Source of the DNA: CAVYOD01 sp963770045
GTDB taxonomy: Bacteria > Acidobacteriota > Aminicenantia > Aminicenantales > CAVYOD01
Length of the DNA: 64,000 bases
Assembly (NCBI GenBank): GCA_963770045.1
Contig: CAVYOD010000029.1
Span: forward strand, 124,001-188,000
Reading direction: 5' to 3'
The notes under the pieces were generated by a model. It saw only the letters and a program-made list of their open reading frames with translations. It ran no database searches and was not told the DNA's origin. A program made the position numbers and the translations under genes. The first letter of the stretch is position 1. Each line of letters starts with the position of its first letter. Positions 55,733 to 64,000 of this stretch are shown piece after piece.

Positions 55733-56515
55733 ATGAAAGACCGTCTCCCGTTTATTGCCGGAAACTGGAAAATGAACCTGACCATTCCCGAAGCAAAGGA
55801 TCTGGCCTCCTCGATCGCAGCGGCTAGCATCGACCTGCCAGAGGCTGAGCTGGTGATCATTCCTCCCTTCACGTCTCTGAGCGAGGTCCGGAAGACGATC
55901 GCCAGTAGCTCGGTCCAGTTGGGCGCCCAGGATCTTTTCTGGGAGGATCAGGGAGCTTTTACGGGCGAGATCTCGGCTCCCATGCTCAAGAATGCTGGCT
56001 GCCAATATGTGGTCGTCGGACACTCAGAGCGCCGCCAGTATTTCGGCGAAACGGATCTCGCGGTCAACAAAAAGATATCGGCCGCCCTGAAACAAGGACT
56101 TTTCCCGATTGTCTGTGTCGGGGAGACGCTGCAGGAGCGGGAGCGGAACGAGACCATGGCCAAGGTGGCACTCCAGCTGCGGGACGGGTTCGCCGGCCTT
56201 GACGGGGACGCATTGGCAAAGGTCATTGTGGCCTATGAGCCCATCTGGGCCATCGGCACGGGAAAGACCGCCACTCCCGGACAGGCCGAGGAAGTGCACG
56301 CTTTCATCAGAGGAGAGCTTTCAAAAAAGTATGGAAATCCGGTCGCCGCGTGTGCTATAATCCTCTACGGAGGTTCAGTCAAGCCCTCCAATGCATATAT
56401 TCTTTGCCTGGAAAAGAATATAGATGGATTCTTGGTAGGAGGAGCTTCGCTGGAAGCTTCTTCCTTTATCCAAATCTCTAGAGAAGCGATTAAAGCTTAT
56501 AAGGAACGGAATTGA
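55733..56515 (+). CDS. tpiA: triosephosphate isomerase
   Basis: 260 residues, intact. N-terminal AGNWKMN with the catalytic Lys/Asn, the electrophile His in VGHSERRQ, catalytic Glu in VAYEPIWAIGTGK, and phosphate loops ILYGGSVKP and FLVGGASL. GAGAGGAGC precedes the ATG. Coupled to secG downstream by a stop-start overlap. Confidence 0.97.
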   Translation: MKDRLPFIAGNWKMNLTIPEAKDLASSIAAASIDLPEAELVIIPPFTSLSEVRKTIASSSVQLGAQDLFWEDQGAFTGEISAPMLKNAGCQYVVVGHSERRQYFGETDLAVNKKISAALKQGLFPIVCVGETLQERERNETMAKVALQLRDGFAGLDGDALAKVIVAYEPIWAIGTGKTATPGQAEEVHAFIRGELSKKYGNPVAACAIILYGGSVKPSNAYILCLEKNIDGFLVGGASLEASSFIQISREAIKAYKERN

Positions 56516-56886
56516 GCGCTCTGATTACAATCGTCCACGTGATCATCTGTTTTGTCCTGATCGTGGCTGTTCTTCTCCAGTCGGGAAAGGCGGCTGATCT
56601 GGCCGGAGCCTTTGGCGGCGTCGGCAGCCAAACGGCGTTTGGACCGCGCGGCTCCGCGACCATTCTTTCCAAGGTCACCACGATCTGTGCCATCCTGTTC
56701 ATGTTCACTTCGCTCGGGTTGTGGGTGCTTTCGGCCAAAGAAACCAAGTCCGTGCTCAAGGGAACAAAGGAAGTTCCCGCGGCAACTGAGCCCCAAAAAA
56801 AAGCGCCCCAGCCCGAAGAGAAAAAACCCGCTCCCCAGGAGAAGCAGCCGGCCGCCGGTGAGACCAAGAAAGAAACCAAGAAATAA
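56512..56886 (+). CDS. secG: preprotein translocase subunit SecG
   Basis: 124 residues starting at TTG 56512, which overlaps the tpiA stop. Two membrane segments (about 5-22 and 52-72) flank the conserved loop QSGKAADLAGAFGGVGSQTAFGPRG, the SecG signature. A long Pro/Glu/Lys-rich cytoplasmic tail (APQPEEKKPAPQEK) extends it beyond the usual 75-110 residues. tpiA-secG adjacency is widespread in bacteria. Confidence 0.93.
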   Translation: MSALITIVHVIICFVLIVAVLLQSGKAADLAGAFGGVGSQTAFGPRGSATILSKVTTICAILFMFTSLGLWVLSAKETKSVLKGTKEVPAATEPQKKAPQPEEKKPAPQEKQPAAGETKKETKK

Positions 56887-56911
56887 CTCTCGAACCAACC
56901 TTGCTCATAAC

Positions 56912-56998
56912 GCCGAAGTGGTGGAATTGGTAGACACGCTAGCTTGAGGGGCTAGTTCCTGGTAATCGGGAGTAGGGGTTCGAGTCCCCTCTTCGGCA
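56912..56998 (+). tRNA. tRNA-Leu (anticodon GAG)
   Basis: 87-base class II tRNA: acceptor GCCGAAG with CTTCGGC, T-arm GGGGTTCGAGTCCCC, long variable arm, anticodon loop TTGAGGG with GAG. No CCA is encoded, unlike both tRNA-Ser genes in this window. Confidence 0.94.
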
Positions 56999-57113
56999 CT
57001 CCCTCCTCTCGATCACGGGGGTAAACAAGATCTGGCGGAAAATGGCAACCCTAAACGGCGTAACGGTTTTCTTCGTATTAGAATTAAACCGGACGAAGCT
57101 GGAAACTCGGCTC

Positions 57114-57126
57114 GGGGAGGCTCCCC
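57114..57126 (+). promoter_or_regulatory. perfect small inverted repeat covering the ribosome site of the VWFA-related gene
   Basis: GGGGA-GGC-TCCCC immediately before the ATG at 57127. The Shine-Dalgarno GGGAGG lies in the stem, so translation could depend on unfolding. It may also be chance. Confidence 0.35.
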
Positions 57127-58374
57127 ATGAAAAATAAATGTTTGGGACAAAAGATCGCAGGCCTGATGCTGTTTTTCCTTCCGCTGACCCTCATCCCTCA
57201 GACAACGCCTCAATCCCCGCCTGCCCAGCCGGTTGAGGTCCCGGTCCGGGTGACTTCAGCCGGCCAACCCGTGGATAACCTGACCCTTGAGGATTTTGAA
57301 ATCACCGAGGACGGCAAACTCCAAAGGCTCGATGCCCTTTACTTGGTTAAAGGGACCAACCTGGCCAGAACTCAGGGCGGAACCTCTTTTCCTGTTAACC
57401 TCTCCAGGCACTATTACCTTCTTTTCCAGACCAATGAGTATGACCCCAAGCTGGCTGAAACGGTCGACTACCTCTTTCAAAATTGCCTGCTCCCCGAGGA
57501 TTCCATGACCTTGATGACGCCGATGAAGCCCTACAACCTTGCCCCCGACGCTCTCAAGTCCAGGCCCAAAGAAAAACTCTCCAAAGATATGCAGAGCCTG
57601 CTCAAGAAGGACATCCAACAAGGAGGTGGCGAATACCGGGACATCATCAAAGACCTGAAGAAGTTGGTCAAGGTGATTTCGGCCGGAGGACGGACGGCCG
57701 GGGAATCGGAAATGGAAACGGACTCCACCACGAGCCAGCTCGGCCTGGAGATGACCCTGGACAGCTACAAAACGACGCTCGTCAAGCTCGAAAACCTCCG
57801 CCTGGTCGACGGCCAGAAGTTTTTGAATTTCTCCCGAGCCTTGAGAAAGTTGCCCGGCCAGAAGGTTGTCTTTCTTTTTTATCAGAGGGAATTCCGGCCG
57901 GAGATAAGCTCGGCGGTTTTGAATACGATGATGAGCATGTATCAGGATGATCCCAATGTCGAGGGCGACCTGATGGAACTTTTCCAGTTCTACTCGAGAA
58001 AACCAAACTTCGACGTCAGCCGGATCAGACAGGCCTTGGCGGACGCCTCGATCTGCTTCAACCTGATTTTTATGAACAAGGAGTCTCAGTATTATTTTGG
58101 CATGACCATGCGGGAGCAGTCGGAAGACCTTTTCCGGGCGTTCTCAGATATGGCCCAGGCGACCGGCGGGATGGTTGACAATTCGCCCAACCCGGCAGCC
58201 GCGTTCAAAAAGGCCGCCGATACACTGCAGACATATTATCTTCTTTATTACACTCCCCAAGAGTCGAACCGGGACGGCGGTTTCAGGAATATCAAGGTCA
58301 CGGTCAAGAATAAGGACTACGCCGTAGCCCACCGGTTAGGGTATTTTATGTCAGACTCGCTGCCCAAAAGCTGA
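57127..58374 (+). CDS. exported VWFA-related (Acidobacteria-type) protein
   Basis: 415 residues, signal peptide (IAGLMLFFLPLTLIPQTTP), then the 'VWFA-related Acidobacterial domain' layout: PVEVPVRVTSAGQPVDNLTLEDFEITEDGKLQRLDALYLVKG, later HYYLLFQTNEYDPKLAETVDYLF, and the closing YYLLYYTPQESNRDGGFRNIKVTVKNKDY. The MIDAS DxSxS motif is not evident, so metal binding is doubtful. Family abundance in Acidobacteria-like genomes supports the lineage guess. Its 3' end overlaps the convergent thioredoxin gene by 29 bases. Confidence 0.83.
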   Translation: MKNKCLGQKIAGLMLFFLPLTLIPQTTPQSPPAQPVEVPVRVTSAGQPVDNLTLEDFEITEDGKLQRLDALYLVKGTNLARTQGGTSFPVNLSRHYYLLFQTNEYDPKLAETVDYLFQNCLLPEDSMTLMTPMKPYNLAPDALKSRPKEKLSKDMQSLLKKDIQQGGGEYRDIIKDLKKLVKVISAGGRTAGESEMETDSTTSQLGLEMTLDSYKTTLVKLENLRLVDGQKFLNFSRALRKLPGQKVVFLFYQREFRPEISSAVLNTMMSMYQDDPNVEGDLMELFQFYSRKPNFDVSRIRQALADASICFNLIFMNKESQYYFGMTMREQSEDLFRAFSDMAQATGGMVDNSPNPAAAFKKAADTLQTYYLLYYTPQESNRDGGFRNIKVTVKNKDYAVAHRLGYFMSDSLPKS

Positions 58375-58783
58375 AATCGGCCTCGCTCATAGCTCCTGAC
58401 GTGCGACCGCGTTCGGTCGTTTTATAAAAAATAACAAACGTAGGCACCCCTTGGATTCCCAGCCGGGAAGCCAGCTCGCCGTGAATTTCGGCGTTGAGCT
58501 TGAGGACCATGATCTCCCCCGCCCGCCTCATCGCCAGCCCTTCCACGATGGGTTGCATGACCTGGCAGGCCACGCAAGTGCTGGTATAAAGTTCGATCAT
58601 AATAGGCAGCCGGCCGGAATTGAGCAGGCTGTAAACCTTTTCCGGCGAAGGCTCGAGGACCTTGCCCGGGATCGGCAGAGGTGTTCGGCAGCGGCCGCAG
58701 ACGACAACTCGGCCCACGGAATCCATGGGATAATTGTTCGTCGTCCCACACTCCAGGCAGCTCACTTTGACTTTTTCACTCAA
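58346..58783 (-). CDS. thioredoxin-2-like protein with N-terminal zinc ribbon
   Basis: 145 residues from TTG 58783, chosen because GGGAGG lies 8 bases before it; the frame extends to 58987 without a site. N-terminal zinc ribbon with CxxC pairs (CLECG... CGRCR), then a thioredoxin fold with CVAC in place of WCGPC (TSTCVACQVMQPIVEGLA) and the cis-Pro loop GVPTFVIF. This is the TrxC layout, though the W and G-P of the active site are replaced. A redox role is likely, but the Trp and Pro loss makes the potential hard to guess. Confidence 0.78.
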   Translation of the reverse strand: MSEKVKVSCLECGTTNNYPMDSVGRVVVCGRCRTPLPIPGKVLEPSPEKVYSLLNSGRLPIMIELYTSTCVACQVMQPIVEGLAMRRAGEIMVLKLNAEIHGELASRLGIQGVPTFVIFYKTTERGRTSGAMSEADFSFWAASLT

Positions 58784-58799
58784 CTCGCTATCCTCCCTT

Positions 58800-61700
58800 C
58801 TATTTGTCTTTCTTTGGAAAAGGAGGAACCGGAGGGATGGCTCGCTCTCTGGTCTTGAGCTCGTCGAGAATGACTTCGATCGCCTTGTTGAGCTGCTCAT
58901 CAATTCCCGCATACTCCTTGGCAGGATCATTGTCGACAAAAATGTCCGGTTCCACTCCGCGCCCTTCGATAACCCAGTCCTTGCCATCCGCGCTGTAAGG
59001 CGCGAATTCTGGCTTGAAGAGTTGTCCTCCGTCCACTAGGGGCAAGGGCCCACGAATCCCGACGACACCGCCCCAGGTCCTCTTACCGATAAGCTTGCCG
59101 AGGTTCATTTTCTTGAAGCGATAGGGGAAAATGTCACCGTCGGAGGCTGAGAATTCGTTCATCAGACAAACCTTTGGCCCCAGAAACGCAGTGGCCGGGT
59201 CGGGATTGGGCGCTCCGTTGCGGGCCACTTCGAAAAAGATCATCTCTTTGAGCAGGCGATCTATGATCATCGGCGAGACGTTCCCGCCTCCGTTGCCGCG
59301 GACGTCGATGATCAGGGCCTTCTTGCGGAGCTGGGGGAAGAAATGTTTCACAAATTCGTTCAGTCCGGCCGTCCCCATGTCGGGGAGATGGATATAGCCC
59401 ACGGCGCCGTTCGTGGCCTTCTCGACTTTCCGCATATTATCCTCGACCCAGGAATAATAGTAGAGGGAGTTTTCGGTCTCAATCGGGACGACCACAACCT
59501 CGCGGCTCCCTTTGTCATCGGGAGTGGCATTTACCCTTAACGTGACTTGCTTCCCCACGGTGTTATAGAGCGCTTCGTTCACGTCCGCCATTTGGTTGGT
59601 GGCCTTTCCGTTGATGGCGATCAAGTATTCCCCGTCTCTGATGTTGACTCCGAGCTCGGTGAGCGGTGAGCGTAGCGTGTTGTCCCAATTCTGGCCGTTG
59701 AGGATCTTGACGATCTTGTAGTAACCGGATTTCGGGTCGCGCTCGAATTGAGCGCCCAGCATTCCCAGCTTCACTTTGGTGACCTTCGGCAGGTCTCCCC
59801 CACCGACGTAGGTATGGCCAGAGCTGAGCTCGCCGATCAACTCGCCGATGACATAGGTCAGATCGGCTCGGTGAACGACCGCCTCGGCCAGGGGTTCGTA
59901 GCGTTTTTTCATCCCCTCCCAATCGAGCTCCGTGCATGTTGGGGGCGTAGAAGAAATCCTTCATCTGGCGCCAGCACTCATCGTAGATCTGTTTCCATTC
60001 CTGCTTCAAATCGAGGGCCATCTCCATGTTCGAGAGGTCGAGCTTGGTCTCGATCTTGACCGGGGCCTTGGGCAGATCGATGATGCCAAAGGACTTGTCC
60101 TTAAGGACAAGCATTTTTTTGCCGTCGGCCGAGATCTCGTATCCTTGGATTTCGCCCAGATCGGTTTCTTTCCTCTCCGCAAGGTCGTAGAGCTTGAGCG
60201 AAGGGGCCTTATCCTTGTCTGCCATCTTCATATAGTAAACCGAGTCTCCGACCGGCACGATGTGCCAGTAATTGGCGACTTCTATGGGCAGGCCGATAAT
60301 TCTATCTTTTATCCCGTCGAGGTCGATCTTGGTCGTCTCTTCTTTTTTGGGGGTCTTTGCCTCGGCCGCTTTCTTGGCCTCGCCAGCGGAGGCGGCCTCG
60401 GCCTTCGCAGGTTTCTCCTCTTTTTTGAGCGAGACTTCGTCGCTCTTGGGCGCGAAGGGCGATTTCAGGTCTTTGGCCAGGGTCACCAGATAAACTCTCG
60501 CCATCGAGAGATAGGCGTGCTCAAATTCGGTAGAGCTGTAGATCGGGTTGAAGTCCCGGTCGGAAACAAAGAAGAGATACTTTCCGTCCGAGCTGAAGGA
60601 GGGATCAGAAGAAGTGTACCAGCCGTCTGTCACCTCATAGCTCTTCTTTGTCTCCAGCGAGAAGAGATAGATTTTCCTCATCATCTCGATCTCGGGCTTC
60701 CCGTAGGCTATCCAACGGCTGTCGGGGGACCAGCCGTATTCGCGCATTTCCCAGCGCTCGGCTTTGGCGACTTCGGTGACCTGTTTGGTCGAGATATCGA
60801 CGTAGCTGAGGCGAAGCATCTTGTCCCCCCAGAGGATTTTCTTCCCGTCAGGAGACCAGGAGATTTCGTACTTATAGGTATCCCCGTTCTGAGTGATCTG
60901 CTGCGGCCCGTCGCTCCCATCCTGGCTCATAACGTAGATCTCATCGGTGCCGCTTTTATCCGAGATGAAAGCGATAAGCTTTCCATCGGGCGACCACTTG
61001 GAGTTCCTCTCGTGGACACCGGAGGTATTGGTCAGGTTGCGGATATTGCCATACTGGGCGGGGACCGTGAAAATCTCGCCGCGTGCGCCGAACAGGGCAC
61101 GTTTCCCATCTGGAGCGATTTCCCAGTTTGTGACTTGGTCGGAGACCTTGACGATCTTTGACCGCGCCGAGACCAGGTCTTCGGCGATCGTCACCGGGAC
61201 TTTGGCCGTCTGTTCGGAGGCGAGGTCAAACTTGAAGATGAATCCCCCGTTCTCGAAGACGATCGCCTTGGGCCCCAGGGACGGAAATTTGATGTCGAAC
61301 TCGGTGAAATTGGTGAGCTTCCTGGTCTCCTTGGTGCCGAGATCGTAAACGTAGAGGTTCATCTTCTTGTTGTCGTCGCGGTCGGAGAGGAAATAGATCC
61401 TGTTTCCGCTCCACATCGGGATAGTATCCAGGGCCGGATTGTTGCTGATGTCTTCGAGTTTTTTGGTTTCGAAGTCGTAAATCCAGATATCGTCGGCCAT
61501 GCCGCCGCGGTAGCGCTTCCAGGTCCGAAACTCCCGGAAGATGCGATTGTAGGCGAGTTTCTTGTCGTCCGGAGAAAAGGAGCAGAAACCGCCGCGAGGA
61601 AGAGGGAGCATCTCTGGCGTGCCGCCATCAACCGAAGCGAGGTAGAGCTGTCCGATGAAGTCGTCCCATTCCCGCATCCGGGAACGGAAGACGATCCGCT

Positions 61701-62100
61701 TGCTGTCGTGGGTCCAACCCATGACGATGTTGTTGGGGCCCATGCGGTCGGAGATATCGTCACGGCTCAGGGAAGGAGTATAGGTGAGCCGCCTGGGAAT
61801 TCCTCCTTGGGCGGGGATGACATAAACCTCGCGGTTGCCGTCATATTCCCCGGTAAAGGCGATGAACTTACCGTCCGGAGAGAACCGGGCAAAAGCTTCG
61901 TAGCCCTCGTGGCTGGTGAGCCTGCGGGCGACGCCCCCGGCGAGCGGAACGGTGTAGAGGTCGCCGGCATAAGAGAAAACGATCTGATCTTCGGAGACCG
62001 CCGGAAATCTGAGCACCCGTGCCTCTGGCTGTTGGGCCAAGGAATTGAGCGAAAGAAGAACGAAAAGGACCACTATTCCCAGAATTCCTTTTGCTTTCAT
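58800..62100 (-). CDS. tricorn-like S41 peptidase (beta-propeller, PDZ, S41), one frameshift
   Basis: About 1100 residues after correction. Signal peptide (LGIVVLFVLLSLNSLAQ), a large WD40/PD40-like propeller with repeats such as FARFSPDGKFIAFTGEYDG and SKWSPDGKLIAFISDKSG, a second mixed domain, a PDZ-type stretch (ELGVNIRDGEYLIAINGKATNQ) and the S41 peptidase domain with nucleophile Ser in NEFSASDGDIFPYRF. At about 59927 one surplus base in CACGGAGCTCG breaks the frame after PNMHG; the corrected join reads MHGLDWEGMKKRYEPLAE. GGAGG precedes the ATG. Such proteases process peptides in the periplasm. A Lys/Glu/Ala-rich linker lies at about 555-590. Confidence 0.9.
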
Positions 62101-62167
62101 GATGCCTCCAACCGGTAGGTTTATTGTGGATATTATAACATTTTCACGCCGGGAGAAGTAAGGTGGC

Positions 62168-62920
62168 TCACGACGTTCGGCTTCTAGTTTTCATGAGCAA
62201 TTCTTTGCGTTTTTTTCCGTCGAACCGTTCGATGGCGTACCTGAGGGTTGTCCTCGGGATCGCGGGTCCGTGACGGAGCAGGAACCTCTCCAGGCGCCCC
62301 ATGTCCCTCTTCCCGGCCTCACGCAGCAGCCAGCCGGTCGCCTTCTCGATCAGGTCATCGTCCACGGAGAAAAGGCGCGTAGCGATCTCATAGATCGTTG
62401 GGAGGTATTCCTCCTTCTTTGAAAGCTTGAGGAAGGACACCGCCGAGGCCCGCTTAACCCAACGGTTCGGGTGCACCGTCCATGTCTTGATCTCCTCGAT
62501 CAACTCGGGGTATCTCTCGAGCAGCTCGCCCATGACCTCGGGACAGAAGCCGTCCACCGAAGCCCAATTGTTGAGATAGTTCGCGGCGAGCCACTCCTTG
62601 ACCCTGGAAATAAACTCCTTGGGAAGGTCTCTCTTGTAGCGGATAAGGATAAGGGCGGCGACAGACTTGGCCTCGAGCTCCGGCTCCGGAAAGAGGATGT
62701 CACAGAGCCGGATCGCATCCTCCAGGCGCCACTCGGACTTGATTGTCTGATACAATTCGCTGGCGAGGCTGCGGATTTCGGGAGCGGTAAGACCGTAGGA
62801 CTTTACCTCTTCCTTGAAATATCGCTGAACTTGTCTGGCATGCTCCGGATCGAACTTGCCACGGAGGATGAGGAGAGCTTTTTTGGCCAATTCCTCCGGT
62901 TTGATTTTTATTTGCGTCAT
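62168..62920 (-). CDS. DNA alkylation repair protein, AlkD-like HEAT-repeat family
   Basis: 250 residues from ATG 62920; an in-frame ATG at 62947 is possible. All-helical HEAT-like repeats with the family opening FKEEVKSYGLTAPEIRSLASELY and the signature NNWASVDGFCPEVMGELL plus WVKRASAVSFLKLSKKEEYLPTIYEIATRLFSVDDDLIEKATGWLLREAGKRD. AlkD excises alkylated bases without flipping. The W and D of the active site appear to be present, but I did not test each residue. Confidence 0.85.
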   Translation of the reverse strand: MTQIKIKPEELAKKALLILRGKFDPEHARQVQRYFKEEVKSYGLTAPEIRSLASELYQTIKSEWRLEDAIRLCDILFPEPELEAKSVAALILIRYKRDLPKEFISRVKEWLAANYLNNWASVDGFCPEVMGELLERYPELIEEIKTWTVHPNRWVKRASAVSFLKLSKKEEYLPTIYEIATRLFSVDDDLIEKATGWLLREAGKRDMGRLERFLLRHGPAIPRTTLRYAIERFDGKKRKELLMKTRSRTS

Positions 62921-62955
62921 CTTCGGCCTCTCTGGTTGAAAAGGCAATTCTATAA

Positions 62956-62990
62956 CAAAAAAAGGGGACAGACCACTTTTTTGACCAAGA
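62956..62990. repeat. AAAAAAAGGGGACAGACC-type intergenic repeat
   Basis: Similar in words to 40608-40628 and 47686-47706 (A-run, GGGACA, then a T/A-rich end). It lies in the gap between hemW and alkD. Short degenerate mobile-repeat remnants are the likely nature. Confidence 0.35.
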
Positions 62991-63034
62991 AAGAGTATTT
63001 GAGCTATGACCCATGAGCTATTAACTACGATGTG

Positions 63035-64000
63035 CTATGAGCTATCAGCGACGCTAAATGAAAAGTGGCTCAGAATCTGGTTGGAAACGAGCAGTTTGCC
63101 CTGGGGAATCCTGAGCCTATCTTTCTCGAGGACGATCAGTCCGTCCCTACGAAGCTCGGCGATGGCTTCGGCATAGCGGCTCACGATGTCCACACCGAAA
63201 CGATGCTTGAACTCTGACAGCTTGATGCCGTCGACCAGCCGCAGGCCGAAAATGATCGCCTCTTTGACGCTATCCGCAGGGCTGAGTTCGACAACTTCGC
63301 TCTTCCCCTTCTCTCCTTCGCCTACGGAAAGCTGCCAGGCTTTGAGGTCAGCTTGATTGCACCACCGCTTGTCCCCAAGGTGCGAGCAGGCAGACGGCCC
63401 AAGACCCAGAAAGGGTTCATAGCGCCAGTATTTGAGATTGTGGCGGCTTTCTCTCCCAGGACGGGCGAAATTGGAGATTTCGTAGTGGACAAAACCCAAA
63501 GCCTTGAGGCCATCGGCCAGTTCGTCATACTCGTCGGCCACTGAATCATCATCGACCGGATTTTTCCGGGCCACGGCTTCAAAGGGCAGGCCTTCCAGGT
63601 TCTCGAGAATATAGAGGGAGACATGGTCAGGTTGGAGGTTTCGAATATGCTTCAGGGCCCTTGGGGCGTTCTTTTTATCTTCAAATGGAACACCGATCAT
63701 GAGGTCAATACTGATGTTGTCAAAAACCCGTCTCAAGGAGTCATAAAAGGCTTCGGCTCCGGCCGAGGTGTAGTCCCGTCCCAGCAGTTTCAGGATCTTG
63801 TCATCGAAGGACTGCATCCCCGAGGCTGACCCTGTTGACTCCCGCTTCTTTCCACTTCTTCAAAGCATTGATGCTCGTGATGCCCGGGTTGGCTTCGAGT
63901 GTAAATTCCTGAGGGGAGAGTTGGAGATTCTTGTCCAGGCATCTTCTGAGCTCGATAACGCCGAGTGGAACCTAACAGGGAAGGTGTGCCTCCGCCCAAA
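63035..64000 (-). CDS. hemW: radical SAM heme chaperone HemW-like protein, partial 5' end, two frameshifts
   Basis: The gene runs in from beyond the right edge, so the CxxxCxxC cluster motif is not visible. GGGTPSLL, FTLEANPG, GVNRVSLGMQSFDDKILKLLGR and NISIDLMIGVPFE are HemW/coproporphyrinogen-oxidase-like segments, and the C-terminal HTH-like part (DGIKLSEFKHRFGVDIV) is complete. Two corrections are needed: one surplus base at about 63817 (SLG-MQSF) and one at about 63958. HemW moves heme rather than oxidising coproporphyrinogen; some relatives differ only in the cluster region, which is outside. Confidence 0.85.

Overview
The window reads as a chromosomal segment of a moderately GC-rich, Gram-negative-type bacterium. 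Lineage is inferred from content only. The Acidobacteria-type VWFA-related protein, a tricorn-like S41 protease, DUF6599/DUF6600/DUF362 secreted proteins, a 2-oxoacid:ferredoxin oxidoreductase operon and many secreted beta-propeller and beta-barrel proteins fit Acidobacteriota or Candidatus Aminicenantes, probably an anaerobic heterotroph known from a metagenome or long-read assembly. No phage, IS element or CRISPR array was found.

Layout. 1-5.2 kb: two export ABC systems (MacB/HlyD type and ABC-2 type) and a PAP2 phosphatase. 5.3-15.1 kb: an alpha/beta hydrolase, folD, a VOC protein, a serine hydrolase, and a run of secreted or outer-membrane proteins of unknown function. 15.4-23.5 kb: a glycosidase-like protein with a discoidin domain, a YeaQ-type membrane protein, RNase P RNA (rnpB) overlapping the 3' end of an NtrC-type regulator, and a shattered BNR-repeat gene. 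23.7-27.6 kb: a pair of M16 peptidase-fold proteins and two hypothetical genes. 27.9-33.6 kb: porGDAB and dnaX-ybaB-recR. 33.8-40.4 kb: two transporters, three DUF proteins and ornithine aminotransferase. 40.5-44.1 kb: two tRNA-Ser genes flanking a serine hydrolase and a small AT-rich cassette, then tadA. 44.3-53 kb: three PLP fold-type II enzymes, nagZ, apt, thiE, tsaE, nnr. 53.5-57 kb: the glycolytic operon gap-pgk-tpiA-secG and tRNA-Leu. 57.1-64 kb: the VWFA-related protein, a thioredoxin, the tricorn-like protease, an AlkD-like protein and partial hemW.

How genes may work together (inference): peptidases (M16 pair, tricorn-like) and amino-acid enzymes (threonine synthase, a dehydratase, a cysteine-desulfhydrase-like enzyme, ornithine aminotransferase) would yield 2-oxoacids, which porGDAB can oxidise with ferredoxin. 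gap/pgk/tpiA give glycolysis.

The dominant unusual property is the number of single-base frame breaks. At least fifteen otherwise intact genes, including housekeeping pgk, folD and hemW, need a one-base correction, several of them in short homopolymers. This looks more like consensus error than gene decay. The BNR-repeat gene at 20.6-23.5 kb is far more broken than the rest. The most interesting non-coding observations are a diverged partial copy of rnpB about 0.8 kb from the real one, the rnpB/CDS overlap, a dispersed hairpin repeat, and the AT-rich cassette beside a tRNA-Ser.
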